From positions 1-8,246 of the forward strand of contig CAMYBO010000052.1 in assembly GCA_947254045.1 (NCBI GenBank): a stretch of 8,246 nucleotides of DNA, written 5' to 3'. Within the stretch, counting starts at the first letter, position 1. The number at the start of each line of letters is the position of its first letter. Origin of the DNA: an uncultured Granulicatella sp. (lineage in GTDB: Bacteria; Bacillota; Bacilli; Lactobacillales; Aerococcaceae). Of the stretch, positions 1-7,282 are shown one piece after another. The notes beneath the pieces were generated by a model that saw nothing but the letters and a program-made list of their open reading frames with translations, ran no database searches and had not been told where the DNA came from. Both the position numbers and the translations under genes were made by a program.

Positions 1-781
1 CTTTAGCTCCAAGTCTCTCTTTAACGATTGTTTCAATTCCATCAAAAGCTCCACCAACAATGAATAAAATATCCGTTGTATCGATTTGAATTAATTCTTG
101 TTGCGGATGCTTGCGTCCACCTTGAGGAGGAACAGATGCAACAGTTCCTTCTAAAATTTTTAATAACGCTTGTTGTACGCCTTCACCACTTACATCACGA
201 GTAATGGATACATTTTCACTTTTACGAGCAATTTTATCAATTTCATCAATGTAAATAATTCCTTTTTGCGCACGTTCTACATCATAATCAGTTGCTTGAA
301 GAAGTTTTAGTAAAATATTTTCCACATCTTCCCCAACATATCCTGCTTCTGTTAATGTTGTCGCATCCGCAATTGCAAATGGTACATTTAATAGACGAGC
401 TAATGATTGAGCTAAATAAGTTTTTCCTGAACCAGTTGGGCCAATTAAACAAATATTACTTTTTTGTAGTTCCACTCCATCATCTTCTACTAAATGGTTA
501 ATTCGTTTATAGTGATTATAGACAGCAACTGCTAATGCTTTTTTAGCATTGTCTTGTCCAATCACATATTCATTTAAAATTTCACAAATTTCTTGTGGCC
601 TCGGAACTGTAATTTTCCCCTCAAAAAATTGCGTTAATAATTCTTCATCAATAATTTCTTTACATAAATCTACACATTCATTACAAATAAAAACATCTGG
701 TCCTGCAATGATTTTTTTTACTTGATCTTGTGACTTTCCACAAAATGAACAACAGACATGATTTTCTTTATCTTTATACAA
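1..781 (-). CDS. clpX: ATP-dependent Clp protease ATP-binding subunit ClpX (partial, C-terminus beyond left edge)
   Basis: AAA+ unfoldase that recognises tagged or adaptor-delivered proteins, unfolds them with ATP and feeds them to the ClpP peptidase in the cytoplasm. The visible 260 residues hold the N-terminal zinc-binding domain with Cys11, Cys14, Cys33 and Cys36 (CSFCGK...CNEC), Walker A GPTGSGKT at 114-121, the GYVG pore loop at 147-150, Walker B IIYIDEID with Asp179/Glu180, and the RKH loop at 223-225. Family members are about 410-425 residues, so roughly 150 residues, including the small AAA+ subdomain, lie outside the window. I chose a TTG start because GGAGG sits 8 nt upstream and the distance to the zinc domain matches the family. 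An in-frame ATG five codons upstream (796-794) overlaps that GGAGG and has no ribosome binding site of its own. Cys10 directly before the first zinc ligand is an extra cysteine. The gene follows tig but is separated from it by a terminator. Identity is certain; the exact start is less so. Confidence 0.96.
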   Translation of the reverse strand, partial: MYKDKENHVCCSFCGKSQDQVKKIIAGPDVFICNECVDLCKEIIDEELLTQFFEGKITVPRPQEICEILNEYVIGQDNAKKALAVAVYNHYKRINHLVEDDGVELQKSNICLIGPTGSGKTYLAQSLARLLNVPFAIADATTLTEAGYVGEDVENILLKLLQATDYDVERAQKGIIYIDEIDKIARKSENVSITRDVSGEGVQQALLKILEGTVASVPPQGGRKHPQQELIQIDTTDILFIVGGAFDGIETIVKERLGAK

Positions 782-883
782 ATACGTAACCTCCATTCAA
801 TTTTTGACACTATAATAGTAGATTAGCATATCTGAGTAGTTTGAACAAGAAAAGTCCATCATAGATGAAGTATTTTCAAACAC
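782..883 (-). other. clpX leader and presumed promoter region
   Basis: The tig terminator ends just upstream, so a clpX promoter should lie in these roughly 100 bp. Reading the minus strand I see a TATTAT hexamer (5 of 6 to the sigma-A -10 consensus) inside a small palindrome, ACTATTATAGT at 819-809, but no convincing -35 at the right spacing. No CtsR box (tandem GGTCAAA) or CIRCE element is visible, so heat-shock control by those two regulators is not supported here. Confidence 0.35.
790..794 (-). promoter_or_regulatory. Ribosome binding site of clpX (decides a TTG start)
   Basis: GGAGG on the minus strand, 8 nt before the TTG at 781-779. It overlaps the alternative in-frame ATG (ATGGAGG), which argues that the ATG is not the main start. 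Confidence 0.75.
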
Positions 884-915
884 AAAAAAGAACAATCCTG
901 TTTCCAAGATTGTTC
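884..915 (-). terminator. Rho-independent terminator of tig
   Basis: On the minus strand an 11-bp stem (GAACAATCTTG pairing with CAGGATTGTTC, one G-U pair) is closed by a GAAA tetraloop and followed by six T. The stem begins 16 nt after the tig stop codon. GNRA loops give very stable hairpins, so this should separate tig transcription from clpX effectively. Confidence 0.9.
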
Positions 916-931
916 CTAAATAGATTACAAA

Positions 932-2212
932 TTATGCTTCTACTGCAGAATCAGTAATTAAAGCTAATGCTTTTTTCATTGAGATATCGTTTTTCAACAT
1001 TTCAACTGAAACAGCTGCACGAACAGCTCCTTCTTCCATACCATATTGAGCAGCTAATTCTTTTACTTCTGCATCAACATCAGCATCAGTTACTTCAATG
1101 TTTTCATCTTTAACGATTTGTTCTAATACTAAGTTAGTTTTAGTACGTACATCAGCATCTTTTTCCATCATTTTGTGTAAATCTGCTTCAGTTGTACCTG
1201 TGATTTGATAGTACATTTCTGGTGTAATACCGTTACGACGCATATCGTTTAAGTAGTGTTGCATTTGACGGTGTACTTCTTCGTGAACCATTTCATCTGG
1301 TAATTCTACGATTTCAGCATTTTCAACTGCTTGACGTAATGCTAAGTCAGCTACAGCTTCGTCAGCTGCTTCAGCTTTAGCTTCTTCTAATTCTTTACGG
1401 AATTTTTCTTTTAATTCAACTAATGTTTCTACTGAATCATCAACGTCTTTAGCAAATTCATCTGTTAATTCTGGTAATTCTTTAGTTTTAACTTCGTGAA
1501 CTGTTACTTTGAATACAGCATCTTGACCTTTTAAATTTTCAGCATGGTATTCTTCTGGGAATGTAACTTTAACTTCAACGTTGTCGCCTTCTTTAGCGCC
1601 TACTAATTGATCTTCAAATCCAGGAATGAATGAACCTGAACCTAATTCTAATGAGTAGTTTTCACCTTTTCCGCCTTCAAAAGCTTCTTCACCTAAGAAA
1701 CCTTCAAAGTCAATTACAACTGTATCTGCTAATTCAGCAGCGCCATCTTTAACCACTAATTCAGCTGATTTAGCTTGTTCTTGTAATAAACGATCTTCTA
1801 CATCTTGTTCAGAAACTGTACGATCTTGTTTTTCAACTGTTAATCCTTTGTACTCACCTAATTTAACTTCAGGTTTAACAATTACAGTTGCTTTAATCAC
1901 CCATGGTTGACCTTTTTCTAATGATTCGATATCAATTTTTGGTTGAGTTACTGGGAAAATACCAGTTTCTTCTACTGCATTGTCATATGCATCAGGTAAT
2001 AAGTAGTTTAATGCATCTTGATATAATGCTTCTTCACCATACATTTTGTTGAAAACTTGGCGACTTACTTTACCTTTACGAAAACCAGGAACGTTTAAGT
2101 TCTTTTTCACACGGTTAAAAGCAACTTCTAAACCTTGTTTAATTGATTCTTCTAATATTTCAAATGTTAACACAACTTCATTTGTGTTGATTTTTTCAAA
2201 TTTTGCTGTCAT
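932..2212 (-). CDS. tig: Trigger factor, ribosome-associated chaperone and peptidyl-prolyl isomerase
   Basis: Cytoplasmic chaperone that docks at the ribosome exit tunnel and shields nascent chains. The predicted 426 residues match the usual length of about 430. Domain order: ribosome-binding N-terminal domain (about 1-112) with the signature GFRKGK at 43-48; FKBP-type isomerase domain (about 150-245, with the IDFEGF and GSGSFIPGFEDQLVGAKEGD segments); and a long helical, charged C-terminal substrate-binding domain (about 246-426). The residue two after the signature is Ser50, where many homologues have Pro; I recall this as common in Lactobacillales. The start MTAKFEK at 2212 is chosen because it matches the family N-terminus and has GGAGG 6 nt upstream. 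The reading frame stays open for 22 more codons to an ATG at 2278, which has its own weaker site (AGGTG). Codon choice is strongly biased (TTA, GAA, GCT), as expected for an abundant protein. The gene is followed by its own terminator and then clpX, a common Firmicutes order. Confidence 0.97.
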   Translation of the reverse strand: MTAKFEKINTNEVVLTFEILEESIKQGLEVAFNRVKKNLNVPGFRKGKVSRQVFNKMYGEEALYQDALNYLLPDAYDNAVEETGIFPVTQPKIDIESLEKGQPWVIKATVIVKPEVKLGEYKGLTVEKQDRTVSEQDVEDRLLQEQAKSAELVVKDGAAELADTVVIDFEGFLGEEAFEGGKGENYSLELGSGSFIPGFEDQLVGAKEGDNVEVKVTFPEEYHAENLKGQDAVFKVTVHEVKTKELPELTDEFAKDVDDSVETLVELKEKFRKELEEAKAEAADEAVADLALRQAVENAEIVELPDEMVHEEVHRQMQHYLNDMRRNGITPEMYYQITGTTEADLHKMMEKDADVRTKTNLVLEQIVKDENIEVTDADVDAEVKELAAQYGMEEGAVRAAVSVEMLKNDISMKKALALITDSAVEA

Positions 2213-2218
2213 AGCTTT

Positions 2219-2223
2219 CCTCC
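2219..2223 (-). promoter_or_regulatory. Ribosome binding site of tig (decides the 2212 start)
   Basis: GGAGG on the minus strand, 6 nt before ATG 2212-2210. It favours the family-typical MTAKFEK start over the in-frame ATG 66 bp upstream. Confidence 0.85.
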
Positions 2224-2276
2224 AAAAAATTCTTACTTCATCAAATTTAATTGATGAGCGTTTTACATACTCATTC

Positions 2277-2299
2277 ATTTTACAACACCTTTGTAAAAT
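2277..2299 (-). repeat. Perfect palindrome in the tig leader around an alternative start
   Basis: On the minus strand ATTTTACAA and TTGTAAAAT form 9-bp perfect arms around a 5-nt AGGTG loop. The AGGTG is a Shine-Dalgarno-like core. The last arm runs into an ATG (2278-2276) that is in frame with tig, 22 codons upstream of the usual start. An additional TTTTACAA copy lies immediately upstream (2306-2299), so the 8-mer occurs twice in one orientation and once inverted. It could be an RNA hairpin, a DNA operator, or chance in A+T-rich DNA. No U-tract follows, so it is not a terminator. The symmetry is certain; function is unknown. Confidence 0.5.
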
Positions 2300-2326
2300 T
2301 GTAAAATATTTCTGATTATTTTTTTG
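2298..2326 (-). promoter_or_regulatory. Weak candidate promoter for tig
   Basis: On the minus strand a TACAAT -10 (2303-2298, 5 of 6) is preceded by poor -35 sequence; the best is TTCAAA with a 19-nt spacer. A second weak candidate (TTGATT, 19 nt, AATAAT) lies further upstream. Neither is convincing. If the first is used, the transcript would begin inside the palindrome at 2277-2299. Confidence 0.25.
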
Positions 2327-2416
2327 AATTATTCTTAAAATTTTCTTTTAGAAATCAAATTGTAATCTAGTTGTTGCGAATCTTAACAATAATTTTAGCT
2401 TTTCAGTTACAATCAA

Positions 2417-2425
2417 TGGTATAAT
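2417..2425 (+). promoter_or_regulatory. Extended -10 promoter of the recU-pbp1A operon
   Basis: TGGTATAAT is a perfect TGn-TATAAT extended -10 element for the housekeeping sigma factor, 23 bp before the recU start codon. No good TTGACA-like -35 is present at 16-18 bp, which extended -10 promoters tolerate. The spacing leaves a short leader holding only the ribosome binding site AGGGGTG (2437-2443). Confidence 0.7.
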
Positions 2426-2448
2426 AGATAGAGATTAGGGGTGATATT

Positions 2449-3033
2449 ATGATTCAATACCCAAAGGGACAACAGAGAGTCTCCTCTCCTCAAACTTCTA
2501 CTGTTTCATATGGTAGTCGTGGAATGTTCTTAGAAACTTTATTGAATCAAACAAACGATTATTATCGATTAAGAAAAATAGCAGTTATTCATAAAAAGCC
2601 CACACCCATACAAGTCGTTAAAGTGGATTATCCAAAACGAAGTGCGGCAGTCATTAAAGAAGCGTATTATCGTCACGCTTCTACTACTGATTATAACGGT
2701 GTTTATCGAGGGCGCTACATTGATTTCGAAGCTAAAGAAACGAAAAATAAAACTTCGTTTCCATTTATAAACATACATGAACATCAATTACAACATATGG
2801 AAGATTGTATCTATCAAGGTGGAGTTGTTTTTGTTATCTTTTATTTTTCTAGTTTAAATGAGTATTATTTACTTGAAAGTCAGTATTTAATTTCATATAT
2901 AAGAGAAAACAAAGATGGGAAAAAGTCTATTCCACTAACTTATATACGTGAAAATGGAATGCAAATTTTTCTAACCGTTCAGTCTATATTGGACTACATT
3001 CCCATTGTTGATCAATTGATTGATAAAATTTAG
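2449..3033 (+). CDS. recU: Holliday junction resolvase RecU
   Basis: Structure-specific endonuclease that cuts four-way DNA junctions in homologous recombination, repair and chromosome segregation in Firmicutes. The 194 residues align along their whole length with the family as I remember it. They start with MIQYPKG and contain the conserved block IAVIHKKPTP (44-53), YPKRSAAVIKEAY (61-73) and TTDYNG...GRYIDFEAKETKNKTSFP (79-105). Asp81, Glu94 and Lys96 fit the PD-(D/E)xK catalytic residues, equivalent to Asp88, Glu101 and Lys103 of Bacillus subtilis RecU. The protein is slightly short, mainly at the N-terminal linker and C-terminus. The AGGGGTG site and the family-typical N-terminus support the start. 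It is the first gene of a two-gene operon with pbp1A, the classical recU-ponA arrangement. The stop codon TAG overlaps the next gene's Shine-Dalgarno sequence. Confidence 0.96.
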   Translation: MIQYPKGQQRVSSPQTSTVSYGSRGMFLETLLNQTNDYYRLRKIAVIHKKPTPIQVVKVDYPKRSAAVIKEAYYRHASTTDYNGVYRGRYIDFEAKETKNKTSFPFINIHEHQLQHMEDCIYQGGVVFVIFYFSSLNEYYLLESQYLISYIRENKDGKKSIPLTYIRENGMQIFLTVQSILDYIPIVDQLIDKI

Positions 3034-3037
3034 GAGG
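3032..3037 (+). promoter_or_regulatory. Ribosome binding site of pbp1A overlapping the recU stop codon
   Basis: AGGAGG lies 6 nt before ATG 3044, and its first two bases are the last two of the recU TAG. Ribosomes finishing recU would therefore sit on the pbp1A initiation region. The site also rules against an upstream in-frame TTG at 3020, which would place the ribosome binding site inside the gene. Confidence 0.85.
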
Positions 3038-3043
3038 TTTTCT

Positions 3044-5527
3044 ATGCCAGAAACACGCCAAACTAGACGTACACAACACAGTAAAACAAAAAAAACAAGT
3101 AAAGGAAAAGCAAAATCTATTTGGAAAAAAATATTACTAGCTTTATTTTCACTCATTGTAATAGCCATTGTTTGTTTTACTGGATTAGTGTTCTATTATG
3201 CTTCCACTACACCAGAAATTACAGCTGCAGACTTACAAGGTGCTACAGAAACACAAATTCTTGATATGAATCAAGAACTCATTACTAAATTAGGTGGAGA
3301 AAATCGAGATTTGATTGAACCAGAGGAAGTTCCTCAAGGATTAAAAGATGCGATTACTTCAATTGAAGATAAGCGTTACTATTCTCACTTAGGAATCGAT
3401 CCAATTCGTATTGTTGGTTCTTTTGTTCGTAACCTGCGTGCGGGTCATATTACTCAAGGTGGTAGTACAATTACTCAACAATTAATTAAACTATCTGTCT
3501 TCTCTACTAAAAAAGAAGACCAAACTTATAAACGTAAAATTCAAGAAATTTTATTAGCTTTACAAATTGAACGTGAATTTTCAAAAGAACAAATTCTTAC
3601 CTATTATTTAAATAAAGTATATATGGCAAATAATACTTATGGATTTGGAACAGCCGCTAATTATTATTTTGGGAAAGAACTAAAAGAATTAACGATTCCT
3701 CAATTAGCCCTACTCGCTGGGATGCCTCAAGCACCAAGTTCCTATGACCCTTACGCTCATCCAGAACAAGCAAAAGAACGTCGTGACCTCGTATTGCAAT
3801 CGATGAAAGACAATGGCAAATTAACAAATGCTCAATTGCAAGAAGCAAAAGCAACTCCTGTAGAAGAAGGATTAGTCGCAGAACATGAACAAGTTTCTAA
3901 TGATGATAATCGTTTAATTTTCGATTCATTTTTAACGATGGTTGCTGATGAAGTAAAAGAAAAAACTGGTTTAGATGTTTATTCTGATGGATTAACCATT
4001 GAAACAACTGTTAATTCTCAGGCACAAAATCATTTATATGAAATTCTCAATACAAATCGCTACGTTCAATACGTAGATGATAACGTACAAAATGCAGTTG
4101 TTATGTTAGACTCTACTACAGGCGCTGTAAGAGCCATTAATGGTGGACGCAAACAAACCAATTTATTAGCTTATAACCGTGCTGTTCAAAATGATAGAAG
4201 TACAGGTTCAACGATTAAACCAATTATGGATTACGGCCCAGCAATTGAATATTTAAATTATTCTACTGGTCAAACTATGGTTGATAAACCAACAAAATAT
4301 TCTAACGGTTTTGCATTAAATAACTGGGATAATCAATATATGGGAACAATGACAATGCGTAAAGCATTAGTATTATCACGTAATACTCCTGCCTACCAAA
4401 CTTTTAAAGCAGTTGGTAACGATAATATTCAAGCTTTCCTTAAAAAGTTAGATTTATCTGTTACAAATGATGGAAAAGAATCTCTAGTAGAAAGTAATGC
4501 GATTGGAGCAAACTTATCCCCATTAAAAATGGCAGCTGCTTACTCTGCATTTGCGAACTATGGTACTTATTCTAAACCATATACAGTTACCAAAATTACA
4601 ACCCGAGACGGACAAGTATTACAATTTAAGCCTGAACAACATCAAGCCATGAAAGACTCTACTGCTTATATGATTACAAATATGCTAAAAGATACTTTCA
4701 CTTATGGTTTTGCGAATGATTTAAAAATGAGCAATCTTCCACATGCTGCTAAAACTGGTTCAACGAACTATACACCAGAACAAAGAAAACAAATTGGAGC
4801 TGCAGAAAATGAATTTGTCATTCCAGATTCATGGTTTATTGGATATTCTCCCACATACACTATTTCTGTATGGACTGGTTATGATAATCCTTATACAAAA
4901 GGTCATGGATTATCTCAAACTGAAGCTAATTATTCTAAATTGATTTATGGTCACTTAATGAATTTTGCCATGAAACAAACTCCAGTCAAAGATTGGGAAC
5001 AACCTTCTAGTGTTGTCTCTTCCAAAATCGTTGTTGGATCTAACCCACTAGCATTAGCTGGACCAAATACTCCATCTGATAGAGTAAGCACAGAATTATT
5101 TGTCAAAGGAGCATTACCAACTGAACAATATGTTGAAGAAAAAATTGCTCCACCATCAGGATTAAATGTAAGTTATGATGCTGCTAAAAAAGAGATTACA
5201 GTAAATTGGAATGCAGTTAAATCTGATGATGATAAACCAAGTTATACCATTAGTGTTGGTGGTCAAACACAAACAGTTGACAAGACAAGTGCTACCTTCA
5301 AAAATATTACAGGTGAAACTGTACAAATTAGTTTATCTGTATCTATTAAAGGTAAAACATCAGACCCAGTAACTCATGAGTTAAAATTAGGTACTAAAGC
5401 CGAGGAAAAACAAGAAACAAGTACTACAACAAATCAACAAAATCCTCAGCCACAACAAAATGGTCAAACGACTCAAGCTCCTATAAGAAATGAAGTCACA
5501 ACACAAGCAGCTAAACAAAATAACTAA
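3044..5527 (+). CDS. pbp1A: Class A penicillin-binding protein 1A (bifunctional peptidoglycan glycosyltransferase/transpeptidase)
   Basis: Membrane-anchored enzyme that polymerises lipid II into glycan strands and cross-links the stem peptides outside the membrane. The predicted 827 residues begin with a Lys/Arg-rich cytoplasmic tail (1-29) and one transmembrane helix (about 28-53). The GT51 domain (about 75-260) shows IEDKRYYSHLGID (catalytic Glu108), GGSTITQQLIK (139-149), KRKIQEILLALQIE and LALLAGMPQAPSSYDP. The transpeptidase domain (about 320-650) carries STIK with nucleophile Ser389 and Lys392, SRN at 445-447, and KTGS at 570-573. A fibronectin-III-like domain (about 703-783) and a disordered Gln/Thr/Asn-rich tail (784-827) follow. 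All catalytic motifs are intact. It is the second gene of the recU operon and ends at a terminator. The start is set by the AGGAGG site. A closely related PBP2A-type class A enzyme is the main alternative; the recU linkage favours PBP1A/PonA. Confidence 0.96.
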   Translation: MPETRQTRRTQHSKTKKTSKGKAKSIWKKILLALFSLIVIAIVCFTGLVFYYASTTPEITAADLQGATETQILDMNQELITKLGGENRDLIEPEEVPQGLKDAITSIEDKRYYSHLGIDPIRIVGSFVRNLRAGHITQGGSTITQQLIKLSVFSTKKEDQTYKRKIQEILLALQIEREFSKEQILTYYLNKVYMANNTYGFGTAANYYFGKELKELTIPQLALLAGMPQAPSSYDPYAHPEQAKERRDLVLQSMKDNGKLTNAQLQEAKATPVEEGLVAEHEQVSNDDNRLIFDSFLTMVADEVKEKTGLDVYSDGLTIETTVNSQAQNHLYEILNTNRYVQYVDDNVQNAVVMLDSTTGAVRAINGGRKQTNLLAYNRAVQNDRSTGSTIKPIMDYGPAIEYLNYSTGQTMVDKPTKYSNGFALNNWDNQYMGTMTMRKALVLSRNTPAYQTFKAVGNDNIQAFLKKLDLSVTNDGKESLVESNAIGANLSPLKMAAAYSAFANYGTYSKPYTVTKITTRDGQVLQFKPEQHQAMKDSTAYMITNMLKDTFTYGFANDLKMSNLPHAAKTGSTNYTPEQRKQIGAAENEFVIPDSWFIGYSPTYTISVWTGYDNPYTKGHGLSQTEANYSKLIYGHLMNFAMKQTPVKDWEQPSSVVSSKIVVGSNPLALAGPNTPSDRVSTELFVKGALPTEQYVEEKIAPPSGLNVSYDAAKKEITVNWNAVKSDDDKPSYTISVGGQTQTVDKTSATFKNITGETVQISLSVSIKGKTSDPVTHELKLGTKAEEKQETSTTTNQQNPQPQQNGQTTQAPIRNEVTTQAAKQNN

Positions 5528-5534
5528 AAACCAT

Positions 5535-5566
5535 AAACCCTTCTTTAATCGAGAAGGGTTTTCTTT
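5535..5566 (+). terminator. Rho-independent terminator of the recU-pbp1A operon
   Basis: A 10-bp stem (AAACCCTTCT pairing with AGAAGGGTTT) with a 7-nt loop is followed by the T-rich run TTTTCTTT. It starts 8 nt after the pbp1A stop codon. Confidence 0.9.
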
Positions 5567-5581
5567 AGCTCTTATGTATAA

Positions 5582-5612
5582 AAAAACACGCTAGAAAATC
5601 TAGCGTGTTTTT
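5582..5612. terminator. Bidirectional terminator between convergent pbp1A and rny
   Basis: A 14-bp perfect stem (AAAAACACGCTAGA pairing with TCTAGCGTGTTTTT) around a 3-nt AAA loop. The T-rich arm works in both directions: it is the only terminator for rny, whose stop codon lies 2 bp away, and a back-up for transcription leaving pbp1A. Confidence 0.9.
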
Positions 5613-5614
5613 AA

Positions 5615-7180
5615 TTATTTAGCATATTCTACAGCTCTTGTTTCACGAATAACTGTAACCTTAATATGTCCTGGATATTGTAGTTCTTCTTCAATTTGTT
5701 TACGAATTTCACGTGCTAATAAAATTGAACTTGCATCATCAATTTTCTCTGGATGAACCATAACACGTATTTCACGACCCGCTTGAATGGCAAAGCTACG
5801 TTCTACTCCTTCGTGTTCATTAGCAATAGCTTCTAATCGTTCTAAACGACGAATATAGTTTTCCAAGGATTCACTACGTGCTCCTGGTCTTGCAGCTGAT
5901 AGAGCATCTGCTGCTGCTACTAATATCGCAATTGTCGATGTTGCTTCCACATCTCCATGGTGAGATGCAATGGCATTAACCACAATTTTGTTTTCTTTAT
6001 ATTTTTGAGCAATTTCAGCTCCAATTTCTACGTGAGAACCTTCAATTTCATGGTCTAATGCTTTTCCTAAATCATGTAATAAACCAGCTCTTTTGGCTAG
6101 ATTTACATCTTCACCAAGCTCACCAGCCATAATTCCAGCCAGTTTAGCAACTTCAATACTATGATTTAAAACATTTTGTCCATAACTTGTACGGAAATAT
6201 AAACGACCTAAAATTTTAATTAAGTCTGGGTGTAATGAATGAATGCCAACTTCAAATGTTGCTTGTTCACCAATGGAACGAATTCTTTCATCCATTTCCT
6301 TACGAGATTTTTCGACCATTTCTTCAATTCTTGCAGGATGAATACGTCCATCTGCAATTAATTTTTCTAAAGTCATTTTAGCAATTTCTCTACGAATTGG
6401 ATCAAATCCACTTAACACTACCGCTTCAGGTGTTTCATCAATAATTAAATCAATACCTGTTAATGATTCTAATGTACGAATATTTCTTCCTTCACGTCCG
6501 ATAATTCGACCTTTCATCTCATCATTTGGTAATGTCATCACTGTCACAGTATTTTCTGCAACTAAGTCAGCTGCTGAGCGTTGAATGGCTTGTAAAATAA
6601 TACTTTTAGCAGCTCTATCTGATTCGTCTTTTGCACGTTGTTCAGACTCTTTTACCATTACTGCACGTTCGTGACTTAATTCCTCACGTGTTTCTTGCAT
6701 AATAATTTGTCGAGCTTCTTCTCTACTAATGGTTGAAATTCGTTCCAATTCAGCTTTTTGTTCAGATAACACAGCGTCAATTTGTTCTTCTTTTTCAGTC
6801 ATGACTTGTGCTCTCTCTTGAAGTTTATTTTCTTTATCTTCAATAGATTGTTCACGTTTTTCAAGAACTTCATCTTTACGATCAAGATTTTGTTCTCTTT
6901 GAATCATCCTTTTTTCTTGAAGTAAAACTTCATTTCTTCTTTCTTTTAACTCATTTTCAACTTCAGTACGATATTTATGATTTTCTTCTTTAGCTTCTAA
7001 TAATACTTCCTTTTTTAATCGGTCAGCATCTTTTTTTGCATCTTCTAAAATCATTTCAGCCGATTCACGAGCAGCTACAACTTTTTTCTCATAATTGGAT
7101 TTGAAAACAAAATATCCAGCAACAATTCCGATTACTAAAGTTAAGATCGCGAGGCCTCCTGTTAATAGTCCTGAGTGCAT
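5615..7180 (-). CDS. rny: Ribonuclease Y, membrane-anchored endoribonuclease
   Basis: Endonuclease that starts decay of many mRNAs in Firmicutes, acting at the inner face of the membrane. The 521 residues match the family length. Order: N-terminal transmembrane helix (about 3-26); a long charged coiled coil (about 28-200, rich in Glu, Lys and Arg); a KH RNA-binding domain with the GxxG-type loop IIGREGRN (226-233); and an HD metal-dependent phosphohydrolase domain with His340, the HD pair His369-Asp370 (LLHDLGKALDHE), His407-His408 and Asp426 (AAADALSAARPGARSE). All expected catalytic residues are present. The start has GGAGGTGA 7 nt upstream and the family-typical short N-terminus before the membrane helix. 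In Bacillus subtilis the next gene is ymdB; here the downstream neighbour is the convergent pbp1A operon. It has its own promoter but may also receive read-through from nrnA, since no clear terminator separates them. Confidence 0.97.
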   Translation of the reverse strand: MHSGLLTGGLAILTLVIGIVAGYFVFKSNYEKKVVAARESAEMILEDAKKDADRLKKEVLLEAKEENHKYRTEVENELKERRNEVLLQEKRMIQREQNLDRKDEVLEKREQSIEDKENKLQERAQVMTEKEEQIDAVLSEQKAELERISTISREEARQIIMQETREELSHERAVMVKESEQRAKDESDRAAKSIILQAIQRSAADLVAENTVTVMTLPNDEMKGRIIGREGRNIRTLESLTGIDLIIDETPEAVVLSGFDPIRREIAKMTLEKLIADGRIHPARIEEMVEKSRKEMDERIRSIGEQATFEVGIHSLHPDLIKILGRLYFRTSYGQNVLNHSIEVAKLAGIMAGELGEDVNLAKRAGLLHDLGKALDHEIEGSHVEIGAEIAQKYKENKIVVNAIASHHGDVEATSTIAILVAAADALSAARPGARSESLENYIRRLERLEAIANEHEGVERSFAIQAGREIRVMVHPEKIDDASSILLAREIRKQIEEELQYPGHIKVTVIRETRAVEYAK

Positions 7181-7233
7181 TGAGTCACCTCCGTCTCATT
7201 TTTAATTTTTCAAAATTAATTGCATAAACAATC

Positions 7234-7282
7234 GTTGGATAGAATAATCCAACTCAATAATCATTGTATTATTCTATCCAAC
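7234..7282 (-). repeat. Nested inverted repeats over the rny promoter and transcript start
   Basis: A 15-bp perfect inverted repeat (GTTGGATAGAATAAT at 7234-7248 and its complement at 7268-7282) has a 19-bp spacer. Within it, the half-site GTTGGAT/ATCCAAC occurs a third time at 7247-7253. As a result, 7234-7253 is itself a 7-bp palindrome with a 6-nt loop. The two pairings share one arm and exclude each other. No T-run follows in either direction, so neither form looks like an intrinsic terminator. The -10 box of the rny promoter lies in the spacer. Operator DNA, a stabilising 5' RNA hairpin, or both are possible. Confidence 0.75.

Noticed and set aside
292..501. 69-codon open frame on the plus strand
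   Set aside because: It lies antisense within clpX, whose conserved AAA+ motifs account for this DNA, and it has no recognisable family.
804..816. TTGACA and TATAAT close together on the plus strand
   Set aside because: The two hexamers are only 1 bp apart, so they cannot form a promoter, and no plus-strand gene follows.
2046..2315. 89-codon plus-strand open frame across the tig 5' end
   Set aside because: It is antisense to the conserved N-terminal domain of trigger factor, with no ribosome binding site or family match.
2569..3168. Minus-strand open frames antisense to recU and the pbp1A start
   Set aside because: The plus-strand frames encode full conserved proteins here. Apparent hydrophobic stretches are the mirror of A+T-rich codons.
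7202..7219. A+T palindrome TTAATTTT/AAAATTAA in the rny leader
   Set aside because: Two-nucleotide loop and only A-T pairs, in very A+T-rich DNA; easily chance.
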